DNA from: Terriglobus saanensis SP1PR4
GTDB lineage: Bacteria; Acidobacteriota; Terriglobia; Terriglobales; Acidobacteriaceae
Length of the DNA: 64,000 nucleotides
Direction of reading: 5' to 3'
Assembly (NCBI RefSeq): GCF_000179915.2
Contig: NC_014963.1
Location: forward strand, 4,588,001 to 4,652,000
This document shows, piece by piece, positions 27,068-35,820 of the stretch. A program made the translations under genes and the position numbers. The notes beneath the pieces were generated by a model that saw only the letters and a list, made by a program, of their open reading frames with translations, ran no database searches and had not been told where the DNA came from. Positions within the stretch are counted from its first letter, which is position 1. Each line of letters starts with the position of its first letter.

Positions 27068-28003
27068 ATGGCTCTTGAAACAAAGCTTGCTGAAGACATC
27101 CGCTCCGCCGCAAAACAGGCTGGTCTTGAAGTCACCTCCGCCGAAGCGGCCTCCGGATTCAACGGCATTCCTACCGCGAAGTTTACCCTTGCGCTCGCTG
27201 GCGACCCCGCCAAGACCGAGACCCTCGAACTCAGCGAAGACTTCGACGCCAGCGATGCCAGGCTCTCCGCGGAGCTCTCCAAGTACCTCCGCGAGAACGC
27301 CAAGCGCCTTCGCAACCCGCGCCCGGACTGCTACGTCACCCTCGGCGGCCTCCCGGTGAGCTTCCGCTCCTGGCAGTGGCCCTTCCATCTCTCCACCTCC
27401 GGCGCGGACACCTACATCGTCCACGGCGACGCCTTTTTGGAAGACGGCCACACCGCCGCTGACGCGCAGCTTCGCGCCAAGGTCTCCGCATCCATGACCG
27501 TGACCTTCGCGGACATCGTTCCCGCCGCCGAGCAGCCCTTCGCCGAAGCCTTCATCTATAACGCCGTTCGCAAGATCATGGACCAGGGACAGATCGAGCT
27601 CGTGAAGAGCGGCAACCGCCAGCCCGTCCCCGTGACCACGCGCTACTACTCCAGCAAGCAGGGCAAGTTCGTCTTCAACGACACCACACACGACCAGCGC
27701 CAGGACTACCTCGCTGCCAAGGTCTTCTGGCTCTCCGGCGTTCTCGGTGACGGACGTCCCGTCTGGCTCCTCGATCCCCGCGACGCGCAGTACCTGAACA
27801 CCACCGTGGAAGAGCTGAAGAACAACGTCGATGCCATCGCCAAGGACGGCCTCATCCATCTGCAGCAGGACACCGAGTTCGCCGTTGCGACGGACGCGCT
27901 CATGGGCCTCCGCCTCACCTATGAAGAGGAACTCGCCGAAGCACTCGCCTTCACCAAGCCCACCTTTAACGAAGACATGCGCGGCGGCCACACCAATATG
28001 TAA
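27068..28003 (+). CDS. Conserved hypothetical cytosolic protein (311 residues)
   Basis: I do not recognise a named family. The 311-residue protein has no signal peptide or membrane helix and looks globular, with mixed alpha and beta segments. Notable stretches are CYVTLGGLPVSFRSWQWPF, TRYYSSKQGKFVFNDTTHDQ and VWLLDPRDAQYLNTTVEELK. There is no recognisable catalytic motif. Codon use is strongly high-GC and regular, so the gene looks native and well expressed. It begins 7 bases after a run of A-rich sequence containing AAAGGAC, is divergent from murQ, and ends with one of the strongest terminators in the window. Confidence 0.75.
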   Translation: MALETKLAEDIRSAAKQAGLEVTSAEAASGFNGIPTAKFTLALAGDPAKTETLELSEDFDASDARLSAELSKYLRENAKRLRNPRPDCYVTLGGLPVSFRSWQWPFHLSTSGADTYIVHGDAFLEDGHTAADAQLRAKVSASMTVTFADIVPAAEQPFAEAFIYNAVRKIMDQGQIELVKSGNRQPVPVTTRYYSSKQGKFVFNDTTHDQRQDYLAAKVFWLSGVLGDGRPVWLLDPRDAQYLNTTVEELKNNVDAIAKDGLIHLQQDTEFAVATDALMGLRLTYEEELAEALAFTKPTFNEDMRGGHTNM

Positions 28004-28026
28004 TTCGCTCGCGAGATTTAGAATGG

Positions 28027-28060
28027 GGGCCTGTGCGATCTTCTCGCACAGGCCTTTTCC
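28027..28060 (+). terminator. Intrinsic terminator after the 311-residue gene
   Basis: GGCCTGTGCGA and TCGCACAGGCC form a perfect 11-base stem with a TCTTC-type loop, followed by TTTTCCTT. It ends just before the GH31 gene leader. Confidence 0.93.
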
Positions 28061-28081
28061 TTGAAAGCAGGGGTGTTGCGG

Positions 28082-30358
28082 ATGCGACGTACGTTTGCCG
28101 TTCTCAGTCTGCTGGTGCTTGCCGCCAGCACGTATGCCACAGCGCAAACCGCCGTTCCGGCAGTCCCGTCACCCGCAGCAAAAGACGCTCCCGTCTCCGG
28201 GTTTGTACGCCAGGACGCCGACAACCTCGCCTTCACCGTCCCCGGTAAGGTCATCGGCCATGGCACGGACACAGGCCCGATCGTCCTCCTCCACGACTTC
28301 ACCTTCGACGGCAACCCTGTCGCCACCGGAAAGCTTCACCTCCGCGAGCTTTCGCCCGGCGTCCTAGAGATCACCAGCGTCGCCTACACCGTCGGCGAGT
28401 GGGAGTTTCGCGTACACGACACAGCCAACTACTACGGTCTAGGCGAACACTTCAACACCCTCAACCACGCGCACACGATCGTCAAAGGGGCATCGCAGGA
28501 CAACGGCTACGCGAAGGGGTCCAGTTCGTACAAGCCCATTCCCTTTTTCCTGAGCACGACGGGCTATGGTCTCTGGGTGGACACCACGGCGGAGTCCACC
28601 TTCGACCTGAACGCCACAGACAATGGCAATGTCATCGTCACCGCTCCTTCGGCCAAGCTGCGGATCATCCTCTTCACTGGCCCGCAATTCCCCGTGATCC
28701 TCAATCACTTCACCGAACTCGCTGGCCGCGCGATCCTTCCACCGTATTGGGCCTTCGCCCCGTGGATCGGTCGCGATTATGTAAAGGACGATACCGAGGT
28801 CAAAGCCGATGCCGACCGTATGCGCTCGCTCGGTCTCCCGGCGAGCATCCTCCTGATCGACAGTCCGTGGGCCACAAACTACAACACCTATACTTTCAAC
28901 CCGAAGCAGTTCACCGACGCACCGGGCATGATCAAGCATCTGCATGAGCAGGGCTATAAGCTCGTCCTCTGGCATACGCCGTGGATCAACACGAAGACTA
29001 CGACGCCGGGCGAAACCGGCTTTGCCGATAAGATCCCGCCGCTCGCGGAAAACTACGCCGAGGCCGCTGCGAAGGGCTTCTTCATCAAGCAGGCCGACGG
29101 CACCCCTTATGTCGGTCGTTGGTGGAAGGGCATGGGTTCGCTCATCGACTTCACCAACCCCGCCGCGAAGCAGTGGTGGCAGGACCAGGTCCGCCAGGCC
29201 ATCAAGGCCGGCGCGGACGGCTTCAAGGACGACGATGCCGAGGGCAACTTCGTCGGTGGCGACGGTCTACAGGCCAACGTCCTCTTCTTCGATAAATCCG
29301 ATCCGCGCATGATGCGCAACCGCTTCGCCGTGCTCTATAACAATGCCGTCGAAGAGGTGATCCAGAAAGACCTCAAGGGCAACGGCGTTCTCTTCGCCCG
29401 CTCCGCTACTGTCGGCAATCAGAACCTGCCGATCCTCTGGGGTGGCGATAACGAGTCCAGCTTTTCGCCGGAGAACGGCCTGCCCACGGTACTCAACGCC
29501 GGTCTGAGTGCAGGCCTCAGCGGCATGAGCCTGTGGACCAGCGACATTGGCGGATACCTCGCTACTGCAGCCACGCCGGACGTGCGCCTCTTCCAGCGCT
29601 GGACCGAGATGTCTGCCTTTTCTCCCGCGATGGAGGTGCTCAACCAGAAGAACCTCCTCCCCTGGGACTACGGCGACGCGGCCCTCGCCACCTTCCGCAA
29701 GTTCTCGCTGCTGCACATGAGCCTCTTCCCCTACCGCTTCCGCGCCGCGCAGGAGTCCGCCAAAACCGGCATGCCTCTCATGCGCGCACTCGTTCTGAAC
29801 TATCAGAACGATCCGCACGCACGGGAGGCGAAGGACGAGTTCCTCTTCGGCCCCGACCTCCTCGTCGCGCCCGTCATCAACGAAGGCACGCAGCGCCCTG
29901 TTTACCTTCCCGATGGCGACTGGGTGGACTTCTTCACCGGCGCAGAGGTCTCAGGCAGCAAGACCGTCCTCGCCGAAGCTCCGCTGGATACGATCCCGGT
30001 TTATGCTCGCGCTGGCTCCGTGATCGCCCGCATCCCCGAAGACGTCATGACCCTCGTGCCTTCCGCCGAGAGCGGCAACAGCACAATCCATACCCTCGAC
30101 GATCGCCGCGTCTACGACCTCATGCCCGCATTCCGCGGCGACGCCACCACGCAGACCGATTTTGAAGAGCGCACTCTTACCCGCGAGAACCACGCATTCA
30201 AAATCACCGGCAAGGAGGCGAAGGTCACCCTGCGCTGGCGCTTCGGTCGCCCTGTCTCCATCACCGTCAATGGCACCGCTGCCCGTGCCACCCAGACTCC
30301 GGAAGGCCCCACTATTGAGTTCGCCCATATCGGCACTACAACTGTGGAGTGGCGCTGA
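28082..30358 (+). CDS. Secreted glycoside hydrolase family 31 enzyme (alpha-xylosidase/alpha-glucosidase type)
   Basis: The 758-residue protein has a signal peptide (MRRTFAVLSLLVLAASTYAT, cleavage near ATA-Q). It shows the GH31 layout: N-terminal beta-sandwich with YYGLGEHFN, then the TIM barrel with the nucleophile Asp in DGFKDDDAEGNF and the acid/base region ILWGGDNESSF, and C-terminal beta-domains. GH31 enzymes remove alpha-linked xylose or glucose; the barrel motif FKxDDxE is seen in alpha-xylosidases and related enzymes, but the exact activity is inference. ATG 28082 is chosen over 28061 because it starts the signal peptide. Export plus a nearby fucosidase and GH39 enzyme suggest xyloglucan or hemicellulose side-chain trimming. 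Confidence 0.9.
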   Translation: MRRTFAVLSLLVLAASTYATAQTAVPAVPSPAAKDAPVSGFVRQDADNLAFTVPGKVIGHGTDTGPIVLLHDFTFDGNPVATGKLHLRELSPGVLEITSVAYTVGEWEFRVHDTANYYGLGEHFNTLNHAHTIVKGASQDNGYAKGSSSYKPIPFFLSTTGYGLWVDTTAESTFDLNATDNGNVIVTAPSAKLRIILFTGPQFPVILNHFTELAGRAILPPYWAFAPWIGRDYVKDDTEVKADADRMRSLGLPASILLIDSPWATNYNTYTFNPKQFTDAPGMIKHLHEQGYKLVLWHTPWINTKTTTPGETGFADKIPPLAENYAEAAAKGFFIKQADGTPYVGRWWKGMGSLIDFTNPAAKQWWQDQVRQAIKAGADGFKDDDAEGNFVGGDGLQANVLFFDKSDPRMMRNRFAVLYNNAVEEVIQKDLKGNGVLFARSATVGNQNLPILWGGDNESSFSPENGLPTVLNAGLSAGLSGMSLWTSDIGGYLATAATPDVRLFQRWTEMSAFSPAMEVLNQKNLLPWDYGDAALATFRKFSLLHMSLFPYRFRAAQESAKTGMPLMRALVLNYQNDPHAREAKDEFLFGPDLLVAPVINEGTQRPVYLPDGDWVDFFTGAEVSGSKTVLAEAPLDTIPVYARAGSVIARIPEDVMTLVPSAESGNSTIHTLDDRRVYDLMPAFRGDATTQTDFEERTLTRENHAFKITGKEAKVTLRWRFGRPVSITVNGTAARATQTPEGPTIEFAHIGTTTVEWR

Positions 30359-30422
30359 GTTTCCGCGCATACCTGCTATAAATTCCCGTAGGGCTCACAA
30401 TGAGACCCCAGTGAAGGCCGGG

Positions 30423-30686
30423 ATGCCGAACAGCTCCGAACGAAACAGTTTGCGTTACGCTGGCCGGATTCCTCAAGAGACGCTGGACTATCTGGCTTCG
30501 AAGAGGCGGTGGGATGCCAGGCCGCGGTGGTGGGAACCTCTACTTTACTTTGTCTTGGCGGCCCAGCTCATTTTCCTGGTGGAGTTCATTCGCAGTCAAA
30601 GGACTTTAGCTTCGTTCCTCACCTTGCTGAATATTTTTATACTGTCGGGCATAATACAACGCCAGATTCGTAACAGGCGTGCTTGA
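30423..30686 (+). CDS. Small two-helix membrane protein (87 residues)
   Basis: From ATG 30423 the frame encodes a basic N-terminus with LRYAGRIPQETLDYLASKRRW. Two hydrophobic helices follow (LLYFVLAAQLIFLVEFI and ASFLTLLNIFILSGIIQ) and the chain ends in a basic tail (RQIRNRRA), giving a hairpin in the membrane with both ends inside. I cannot name a family. The longer frame that begins at 30162 lies inside the GH31 gene and is a shadow. The gene is AT-richer than its neighbours. It lies 64 bases after the GH31 stop. Confidence 0.55.
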   Translation: MPNSSERNSLRYAGRIPQETLDYLASKRRWDARPRWWEPLLYFVLAAQLIFLVEFIRSQRTLASFLTLLNIFILSGIIQRQIRNRRA

Positions 30687-30716
30687 ATGACACTCGGTCC
30701 CCACCTCAGTCCTGCA

Positions 30717-31160
30717 TCAAAACCGCGCCACCAGCCACAATCCGCCGATCATCAGTGCCGCCCCCACCATCCGCATCGGCGAAGCCGTATGCTGCTTGAA
30801 CCCGACCAGACCGAAGTGATCCAGCACCAGGCTGCACACCACCGCCGCAGTCACATTCACTCCGGTGAAGATGCCCGACCCAAGCTTCTGCGCCAGCAGA
30901 AGTCCGCCCATCGTGCCGAAGATGGAGACGAAGCCGCCCATCCACGCCCACCACGGCACCTGTCCGATGAGACTCGCTCCCGGCAGCGACTCGCGACGAA
31001 ATGCCTGGATCACCAGCAATACCAGAAGACCCGTCACGTAGGTGCAGGTCGCAACCCAGACAGGCTGCATCACCTGTTTGTTCAGCTGCGCATTCGCAGC
31101 CGACTGGAACGGATTTGTTAGCCCTGCGAGCACAGCGAAGACAAGCATCAGGATCTGCAT
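30717..31160 (-). CDS. DMT family transporter, YdcZ/DUF606 type
   Basis: This 147-residue membrane protein has about five hydrophobic segments. It matches the half-size DMT proteins of the DUF606 (YdcZ) family: LMLVFAVLAGLTNPFQSAAN at the N-terminus, WWAWMGGFVSIFGTMGGLLL in the middle and AALMIGGLWLVARF at the end. These are thought to work as dimers and may export or import small metabolites; no substrate is known. The length is normal for the family. It lies 14 bases upstream of nothing obvious and directly after the GH39 gene region, on the same strand as GH39 (its start is 14 bases before the GH39 stop codon), so the two may be co-transcribed. Confidence 0.82.
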   Translation of the reverse strand: MQILMLVFAVLAGLTNPFQSAANAQLNKQVMQPVWVATCTYVTGLLVLLVIQAFRRESLPGASLIGQVPWWAWMGGFVSIFGTMGGLLLAQKLGSGIFTGVNVTAAVVCSLVLDHFGLVGFKQHTASPMRMVGAALMIGGLWLVARF

Positions 31161-31174
31161 GCTGTTTTAGATGC

Positions 31175-32857
31175 TCACCAACTCAGGCGCAGCAACGACA
31201 CACTCTGCCGTGGCATCTCCGTTTCCAGCTTTACCACACCGCCTTCAGACTGCACCCATACAGGCGAACCCAGCATCTGCAACTGCCCGGTCTCCTTCAG
31301 CCGCGCGATCTGCTCCTCCGTCGGATGCTGCGGCGATCCCATCGCCTTCCATACCGTATAGGCGTTGCTGTGCGTCTCGTCGATGCGGAAGTGCTCCACC
31401 AGCACCTTACCCGCAGGCACACCGCGCACCTCCACCGAAGTAGCGGTTGCGGCGGCAGCCGTCGTGTCCGCGTCGTGATAGTTCCAGAGCAGAACGGTAG
31501 CCTCATGCGCAGACTTGGTAGCCATCGCGTCGACGTCCGCAGACTCGCGCACCCCTGTTTTCACCATCACGTCCAGGGGCACGCTGCCCGTGCTCGTGGT
31601 GCTGACGCGGTCGCCCGCCATCATGCCGAACATGCGAAAGACATTCAGCACCGGCTTGTCGATTCCGTTCGTTGCCAGAGATCGGAAGCCTTCGAAGTAA
31701 TCCTTGTCCTCAAACTCGAAGGACCAGCTCACCATCGCCAGCAGGTTCACCTTGGACACATCCTGTAGCTCGAACAGTGCCTTATACGCCGCTGCTGTGT
31801 AGGCCGGATAGAGCGTCCCGTTTCGATAGTTGTTTGCCGGATTCACCTTCGACGAACACGCCGCGCATCCCTCAGGATCGGCCTCGCTGAGGATGATCGG
31901 CAGCTTCGCGAACTGCGGATACTTCGCTACCACCTTGAAGCCGTTCTCCGTCGTCTTGAGTTCACTGGAAATCCCCATCGTCACGCGGCCGTCCACGATC
32001 TTCGGACTTCCCTTGGGATGGAATGAGATGAAGTCCAGCGGGATGCGTCCACCATCCGCCGCGCTCTTGTCGTTCGCCACGTGCTCCAGAAAGTTATCGA
32101 GAAACGTGATGGCATGTTCGCCGCCCGGCCCCGTGCTTGCGGGTCCGCCCACCTTCGCTCCGGGGAGCGCCTTACGCACATTCGAGACGGTAAAGTCGTA
32201 GAGCTTCCAGTACTCCTCGGCGGTGCCATGCCAGTACTTGATGTCCGGTTCGTTCCAGACCTCCCAGTACCATGTGCTCGTCTCCGCCCTGCCGTAGCGC
32301 TGGACGAGGTGCTCTGTGTACCGGCGCACGAGTTCGCCCCACATCGCATAGTCCTTGGGAGGATTGTTCGCCGAACCCGCCAGCACATCGCCCGGATAGT
32401 GCACCTGATACGTGTCCGCACCCTTCACCGTCGCCGCGAGGTCCTTCGGCATAAAGCCGAACTCCACCATCGGCTTCACGCCCGCCTTCTTCCACGCATC
32501 GAAGGTCTGGTCCGTAATCGTAAAGTCGTAGACGGGCTTGCCCTGCGCGTCGAGCGAGAAGACGTTCGACGAGCTCCACTTCAACTCCGCCACACCGTTG
32601 CCGGAGGTCAACAGATGGTGCGCCCGGATATACACCGGCACAGCACTGAGATCGTGCAGCTCGCGCAGCAGTTCCTTGCCATGCGGCATGGTCGTGTAGT
32701 TCGATTCGTCATACCCAAACCAGCTGTAGATCGGCTTGTAGGTTCCTACGGACTTCGCCAGGTTTACCTCAATACGCACTGGCGACTGTCCCGCCATCGG
32801 AAGAGCCACGCTGCAGACCATTGCAAATAAACCGGCAGCTCTCCGGATCGAACCCAT
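31175..32857 (-). CDS. Secreted glycoside hydrolase family 39-like enzyme (beta-xylosidase type)
   Basis: The 560-residue protein has a signal peptide (IRRAAGLFAMVCSVALPMAG). The clan-A barrel has the acid/base motif WYWEVWNEPDIKYW and a later ILSEADPEGCAAC segment that supplies the likely nucleophile Glu. The N-terminal YSWFGYDESNYT and the C-terminal beta-domain fit GH39 enzymes (beta-xylosidase, alpha-iduronidase). The substrate is therefore probably xylosides of hemicellulose, but this is by family only. ATG 32857 begins the signal peptide; the longer frame to 32992 runs into the neighbouring gene. It starts five bases after the YdeI-like gene ends, so the two likely share a transcript. 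Confidence 0.83.
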   Translation of the reverse strand: MGSIRRAAGLFAMVCSVALPMAGQSPVRIEVNLAKSVGTYKPIYSWFGYDESNYTTMPHGKELLRELHDLSAVPVYIRAHHLLTSGNGVAELKWSSSNVFSLDAQGKPVYDFTITDQTFDAWKKAGVKPMVEFGFMPKDLAATVKGADTYQVHYPGDVLAGSANNPPKDYAMWGELVRRYTEHLVQRYGRAETSTWYWEVWNEPDIKYWHGTAEEYWKLYDFTVSNVRKALPGAKVGGPASTGPGGEHAITFLDNFLEHVANDKSAADGGRIPLDFISFHPKGSPKIVDGRVTMGISSELKTTENGFKVVAKYPQFAKLPIILSEADPEGCAACSSKVNPANNYRNGTLYPAYTAAAYKALFELQDVSKVNLLAMVSWSFEFEDKDYFEGFRSLATNGIDKPVLNVFRMFGMMAGDRVSTTSTGSVPLDVMVKTGVRESADVDAMATKSAHEATVLLWNYHDADTTAAAATATSVEVRGVPAGKVLVEHFRIDETHSNAYTVWKAMGSPQHPTEEQIARLKETGQLQMLGSPVWVQSEGGVVKLETEMPRQSVSLLRLSW

Positions 32858-32862
32858 TGCCT

Positions 32863-33477
32863 CTAGCACTTCTCGTACCTCCAGTTGCGTTTCTTTCCTT
32901 CGGCGATCCATCCGATCGCCTCGGCCACACGCTTGGCGCGCGTCTCTTCCCGCTTCGCTTCGCCAATCCATTCGGAATACTCGCTTCGGCACGACGGCGC
33001 AAACGCGGCAAAGTTCTTTGCCGCAGTCTTGTTCTTCGCGAGCGCCGCGCTCAGCGCCTTCGGCACCGGCAACTCCGGCTTCGGCGTAGCCCTTTTCTTC
33101 GGCCCCGCTGCCTTCGCTGCGAGTTGTGCCTTCGCAGCTTCCTTGATCAGCGCCACTAACGCACGTTCAGACGGTAGGTCTTTCAAAGAAGTGATCTTTC
33201 CCAGTGCCCCAGCGCTGCCGTCGGGATCGTATCCCATGGCACGCACCTTCTCCTTGATCTCACTGCCCGCAATCCGAAAGGCACAATGCGCCTTGAACGC
33301 CCCCATGCCACAGACGATCTTGCCGTCCACGAGAAGCGTGGGGAAGCCCCACTTGATCTCTTCCACCGCGTCCGGCAACGCCTTGTGCGCGACGTCGCGC
33401 AGATGTTCCAGGATCGGCTTTGCAAAAGGAGCCGCTGAAGCAATCTGCGCATCCACCACTGGATTCCTTACGCCCAT
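32863..33477 (-). CDS. YdeI/OmdA family protein with DUF1801 domain
   Basis: The 204-residue protein has an N-terminal DUF1801 domain (about residues 15-115; the typical ALPDAVEEIKWGFPTLLVDG) and a C-terminal OmdA tail with repeated helices (ALSAALAKNKTAAKNFAAF, then SYSEWI-like SEYSEWIGEAKREETRAKRV). These cytosolic proteins are widespread and often called bacteriocin-protection YdeI/OmpD-associated proteins, with no proven mechanism. Ala/Lys-rich linker residues 115-130 join the halves. It precedes the GH39 gene by five bases. The dispersed repeat copy 3 lies just upstream. Confidence 0.88.
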   Translation of the reverse strand: MGVRNPVVDAQIASAAPFAKPILEHLRDVAHKALPDAVEEIKWGFPTLLVDGKIVCGMGAFKAHCAFRIAGSEIKEKVRAMGYDPDGSAGALGKITSLKDLPSERALVALIKEAAKAQLAAKAAGPKKRATPKPELPVPKALSAALAKNKTAAKNFAAFAPSCRSEYSEWIGEAKREETRAKRVAEAIGWIAEGKKRNWRYEKC

Positions 33478-33543
33478 CGTCCCCTCCAGAAGATCCTGCA
33501 GACGCAGTGTAAGTCAGGAATCTGCTTTTTCCGTGAGGAACCT

Positions 33544-33665
33544 TGTGCCCCATTCTTTCGCAGTCTTATCGCGAAGGGTGGGGTCGCGCGGAGCGCACGA
33601 ACCTGATGCGTCAGGAAACAAAAAGGGACAGCAGATCCCTCCGCTTCGCTACGGGATGACAAAGG
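33544..33665 (+). repeat. Dispersed intergenic repeat, copy 3
   Basis: A single simple copy: TGTGCCCCATTCTTTCGC with GCGAAGGGTGGGG as the hairpin, then TCGCGCGGAGCGCACGAACC, a variable spacer, and GCAGATCCCTCCGCTTCGC with the GGGATGACAAA end. The hairpin and ends match copies 5 and 6 nearly base for base, while the spacer differs. Confidence 0.88.
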
Positions 33666-33694
33666 TAGAAAGGATAAGAGCTAAGGAGAGCAAC

Positions 33695-33730
33695 AAAACC
33701 GCCCCGAAGAGATCTCCGGGGCGGTTTTGA
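33695..33730. terminator. Bidirectional terminator after the Gfo/Idh gene
   Basis: AAAACCGCCCCG and CGGGGCGGTTTT form a perfect 12-base stem around GAAGAGATCTC-type loop sequence. A and U tracts on both sides allow use on either strand; the most likely user is the Gfo/Idh gene. Confidence 0.9.
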
Positions 33731-33742
33731 ATTGAATAAAGT

Positions 33743-35065
33743 TTAGAGGTGAGGCGTAAATCCCTTGTCATACGTCCGCTTCCGCTTCGCCGTCGCCGCT
33801 GGATCGTTTTTGTAGGTTCCATCCGGATTCATATGGACGGGCCGTCCAAGCTCCCACGCATAGTTGCTCGTCTGCAGCATGGTCACAGCGACATTGCCCT
33901 GCGACACCGGCTGGTTCAACTTCACGCCCGTCCGGATCGCGGCGATCATGTTCGCGAAGTGAAGGTCCGTCATGGAATCCGCGCCGACCAGATCCGCCGA
34001 GCTCGTTCCCTTTTCCTTCTTCACCGAGAACGAATCGATCACCTTGTCGCCCAGGTCATAGATCTCATAGCCATCGCGATCCACTACGACTGTTCCCTTG
34101 GGGCCGTGAATCGCAACGCCGCGATCGCGGCCGAAGGTCTTTTTGCCCGTGATGCAATCGCACTCCCACGTCAGCAGCTTGTCCGGATAGGTGAAGCTCA
34201 CGTTCATCGTGTCCGCATACTGCCAGTCATCCTTCGCCGCGTAGCGTCCACCGTCGGCGGTCACCATCGTCGGATACTCCACGCCCAGCAGCCAGCGCGC
34301 AACATCTACCTCGTGCGTTCCGTTGTTCAGTGGCTCGCCCGTGCCCCACGTAAACCGCCAGTGCCAGTTATAAGGATGCATGTTGTCGCGGTACGGCTCG
34401 CGCGGCGCCGGTCCCTGCCAGAGGTCCCAGTCCAGCGTGGCCGGAACAGGAACGACTTTGCCGATGCCGATGGGTTTGCGGCGATTCGCGTACCAGGTCT
34501 TCGCCCAGTAAGCCGGTCCAACCACGCCGTCTTTAATCTTCTGTGCAATCTCAATCGTGTGCGGAGAAGACCTCTGCTGCGACCCCATCTGCGCCAGCTT
34601 GCCATACTTCTTCTGCGCGGCGATCAACATCTCGCCTTCGTGCGGGTCGTAGCTCATCGGCTTTTCGACGTAGACGTGCTTGCCCGCTTCCAGCCCCATG
34701 ATGGCCATCGGCGCATGCCAGTGGTCCGGGGTCGCAATCGTCACCACGTCGACATCCTTCGACGCCAGCGCCTTGCGGAAGTCCTGGTTCTTCGTCACCG
34801 AGTAGCCCAGCGACTTCTCCGCGCGTCCTGCGAACCGGTCCAGAATGACCGTATCCACATCGCACGCATAGGTTATGCGGGCGTCCTTGGCATTCGCCTT
34901 CAGCGAAGACAGATGCGCGTAGGCACGACTGTTCAGACCAACCACGGCGAAGTTCACTCGCTCGTTCGAGCCCACAATCTGGGCGTAGCTTTTGGCGGTG
35001 GATGCTACGACTGCGCCAGCTCCGACAATGGCGGCGGTGTTCAAGAATTCGCGACGGGTGGTCAT
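33743..35065 (-). CDS. Tat-exported Gfo/Idh/MocA family oxidoreductase
   Basis: The 440-residue protein starts with a twin-arginine signal (MTTRREFLNTAAIVGAGAVV). A Rossmann domain follows (VNFAVVGLNSRAYAHL), with the DVDVVTIATPDHWHAPMA block and the family's EKP motif (KHVYVEKPMSYDP). The C-terminal alpha/beta domain contains NWHWRFTWGTGEPLNNGTHE, whose His and Asp residues are the usual substrate site. These NAD(P)-dependent enzymes act on sugars, inositols and glycosides; the Tat-secreted ones carry pre-bound cofactor, and members are often involved in glycan processing. ATG 35065 has AGGAG five bases upstream. The same frame continues open to 35803 but that part is antisense to another gene. 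Confidence 0.93.
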   Translation of the reverse strand: MTTRREFLNTAAIVGAGAVVASTAKSYAQIVGSNERVNFAVVGLNSRAYAHLSSLKANAKDARITYACDVDTVILDRFAGRAEKSLGYSVTKNQDFRKALASKDVDVVTIATPDHWHAPMAIMGLEAGKHVYVEKPMSYDPHEGEMLIAAQKKYGKLAQMGSQQRSSPHTIEIAQKIKDGVVGPAYWAKTWYANRRKPIGIGKVVPVPATLDWDLWQGPAPREPYRDNMHPYNWHWRFTWGTGEPLNNGTHEVDVARWLLGVEYPTMVTADGGRYAAKDDWQYADTMNVSFTYPDKLLTWECDCITGKKTFGRDRGVAIHGPKGTVVVDRDGYEIYDLGDKVIDSFSVKKEKGTSSADLVGADSMTDLHFANMIAAIRTGVKLNQPVSQGNVAVTMLQTSNYAWELGRPVHMNPDGTYKNDPAATAKRKRTYDKGFTPHL

Positions 35066-35194
35066 GGAGTCTCCTGTGTCCGGGAATTGTAGCGGACTCG
35101 AAGGAATTCTGGCGATCTCTCCGAAAAAACTGCGCCACCCACCCTTCTCTAATCCCGCACCACGCATCTCTCTTATAAGTAGGAGAAGAAAGCC

Positions 35195-35722
35195 ATGAGC
35201 AAAGAGAAACATCTCTTCCGCGGAATCCTCGCAGGTGTAGCCGGTGGTCTCGCCGCCTCGTGGGTCATGAACGAGTTCATCGCTGGCCCCGGCAAAAAGC
35301 TGCAGCAGTCTCTCCAGACGCCCGCAGAAAACTGGCAGCAGGAACAGCAGGCGCAGAGCGGCGAGGAAGACTCCACCATGAAGGTGGCCGATGCCCTGAC
35401 AGCCACAGCCACCGGCGGCCAGCATCTCACCTATGCCCAGAAAGAAAAGGGCGGCCCTGCCGTCCACTATGCCTTCGGAGCTGTCATGGGCGGTCTCTAC
35501 GGCGGCCTTGCCGAATACGCCCCCGGCGTCCGCTCCGCCTTTGGCACCACCTTCGGCACCGCCCTCTTTACCGGGGCCGACGCCATCGCCGTGCCTGCGC
35601 TCAAACTCGGTCCGCCAATCACCGAAGAGAAGGCCGGATCCACCGCGAACCACTACTTCGCACACGTCGTCTACGGAGCCACCACCGAACTCGTCCGCAG
35701 AATCGTCCGCGCCGTCCTTTAG
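35195..35722 (+). CDS. DUF1440/YagU-like small membrane protein
   Basis: The 175-residue protein has an N-terminal hydrophobic segment (RGILAGVAGGLAASWVMNEF) and a second hydrophobic, Gly-rich part (HYAFGAVMGGLYGGLAEYAP, then FGTTFGTALFTGADAIAVPA). It also has a C-terminal NHYFAHVVYGATTELVRR, which together match the DUF1440 pattern. A polar insert (residues 35-80) carries many Gln and Glu. YagU in E. coli is linked to acid resistance, but no mechanism is known, and this is only a resemblance. AGGAG precedes the ATG by nine bases. It is divergent from the Gfo/Idh gene. Confidence 0.7.
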   Translation: MSKEKHLFRGILAGVAGGLAASWVMNEFIAGPGKKLQQSLQTPAENWQQEQQAQSGEEDSTMKVADALTATATGGQHLTYAQKEKGGPAVHYAFGAVMGGLYGGLAEYAPGVRSAFGTTFGTALFTGADAIAVPALKLGPPITEEKAGSTANHYFAHVVYGATTELVRRIVRAVL

Positions 35723-35734
35723 CCCAAGACAAAA

Positions 35735-35772
35735 CCGGGTGCCCCGTGTCCCGCTTTTGGGACATGGGTTCG
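35735..35772. repeat. Short hairpin related to the dispersed repeats
   Basis: GGGTGCCCCGTGTCCCGCTTTTGGGACATGGG forms a stem (GTGTCCC with GGGACAT) and starts with the same GGGTGCCCC that begins module 2 of the composite repeats. It sits between the DUF1440-like gene and the VOC gene and could also act as a terminator. Confidence 0.55.
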
Positions 35773-35820
35773 CATCCAGAAGCACGACACCCACCCATTC
35801 CACCCGCTATAGTTCCTCCC

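Noticed and set aside
30162-30422. Upstream extension of the small membrane protein
   Set aside because: It overlaps the GH31 gene in another frame and is Pro/Ser/Arg-rich shadow sequence.
35066-35803. N-terminal extension of the Gfo/Idh frame
   Set aside because: The Tat signal and AGGAG at 35065 mark the real start; the extension is antisense to the DUF1440-like gene.
35260-35820. Upstream extension of the VOC frame at 35821
   Set aside because: It runs out of frame through the DUF1440-like gene and is Arg/Pro-rich; the signal peptide starts at 35821.
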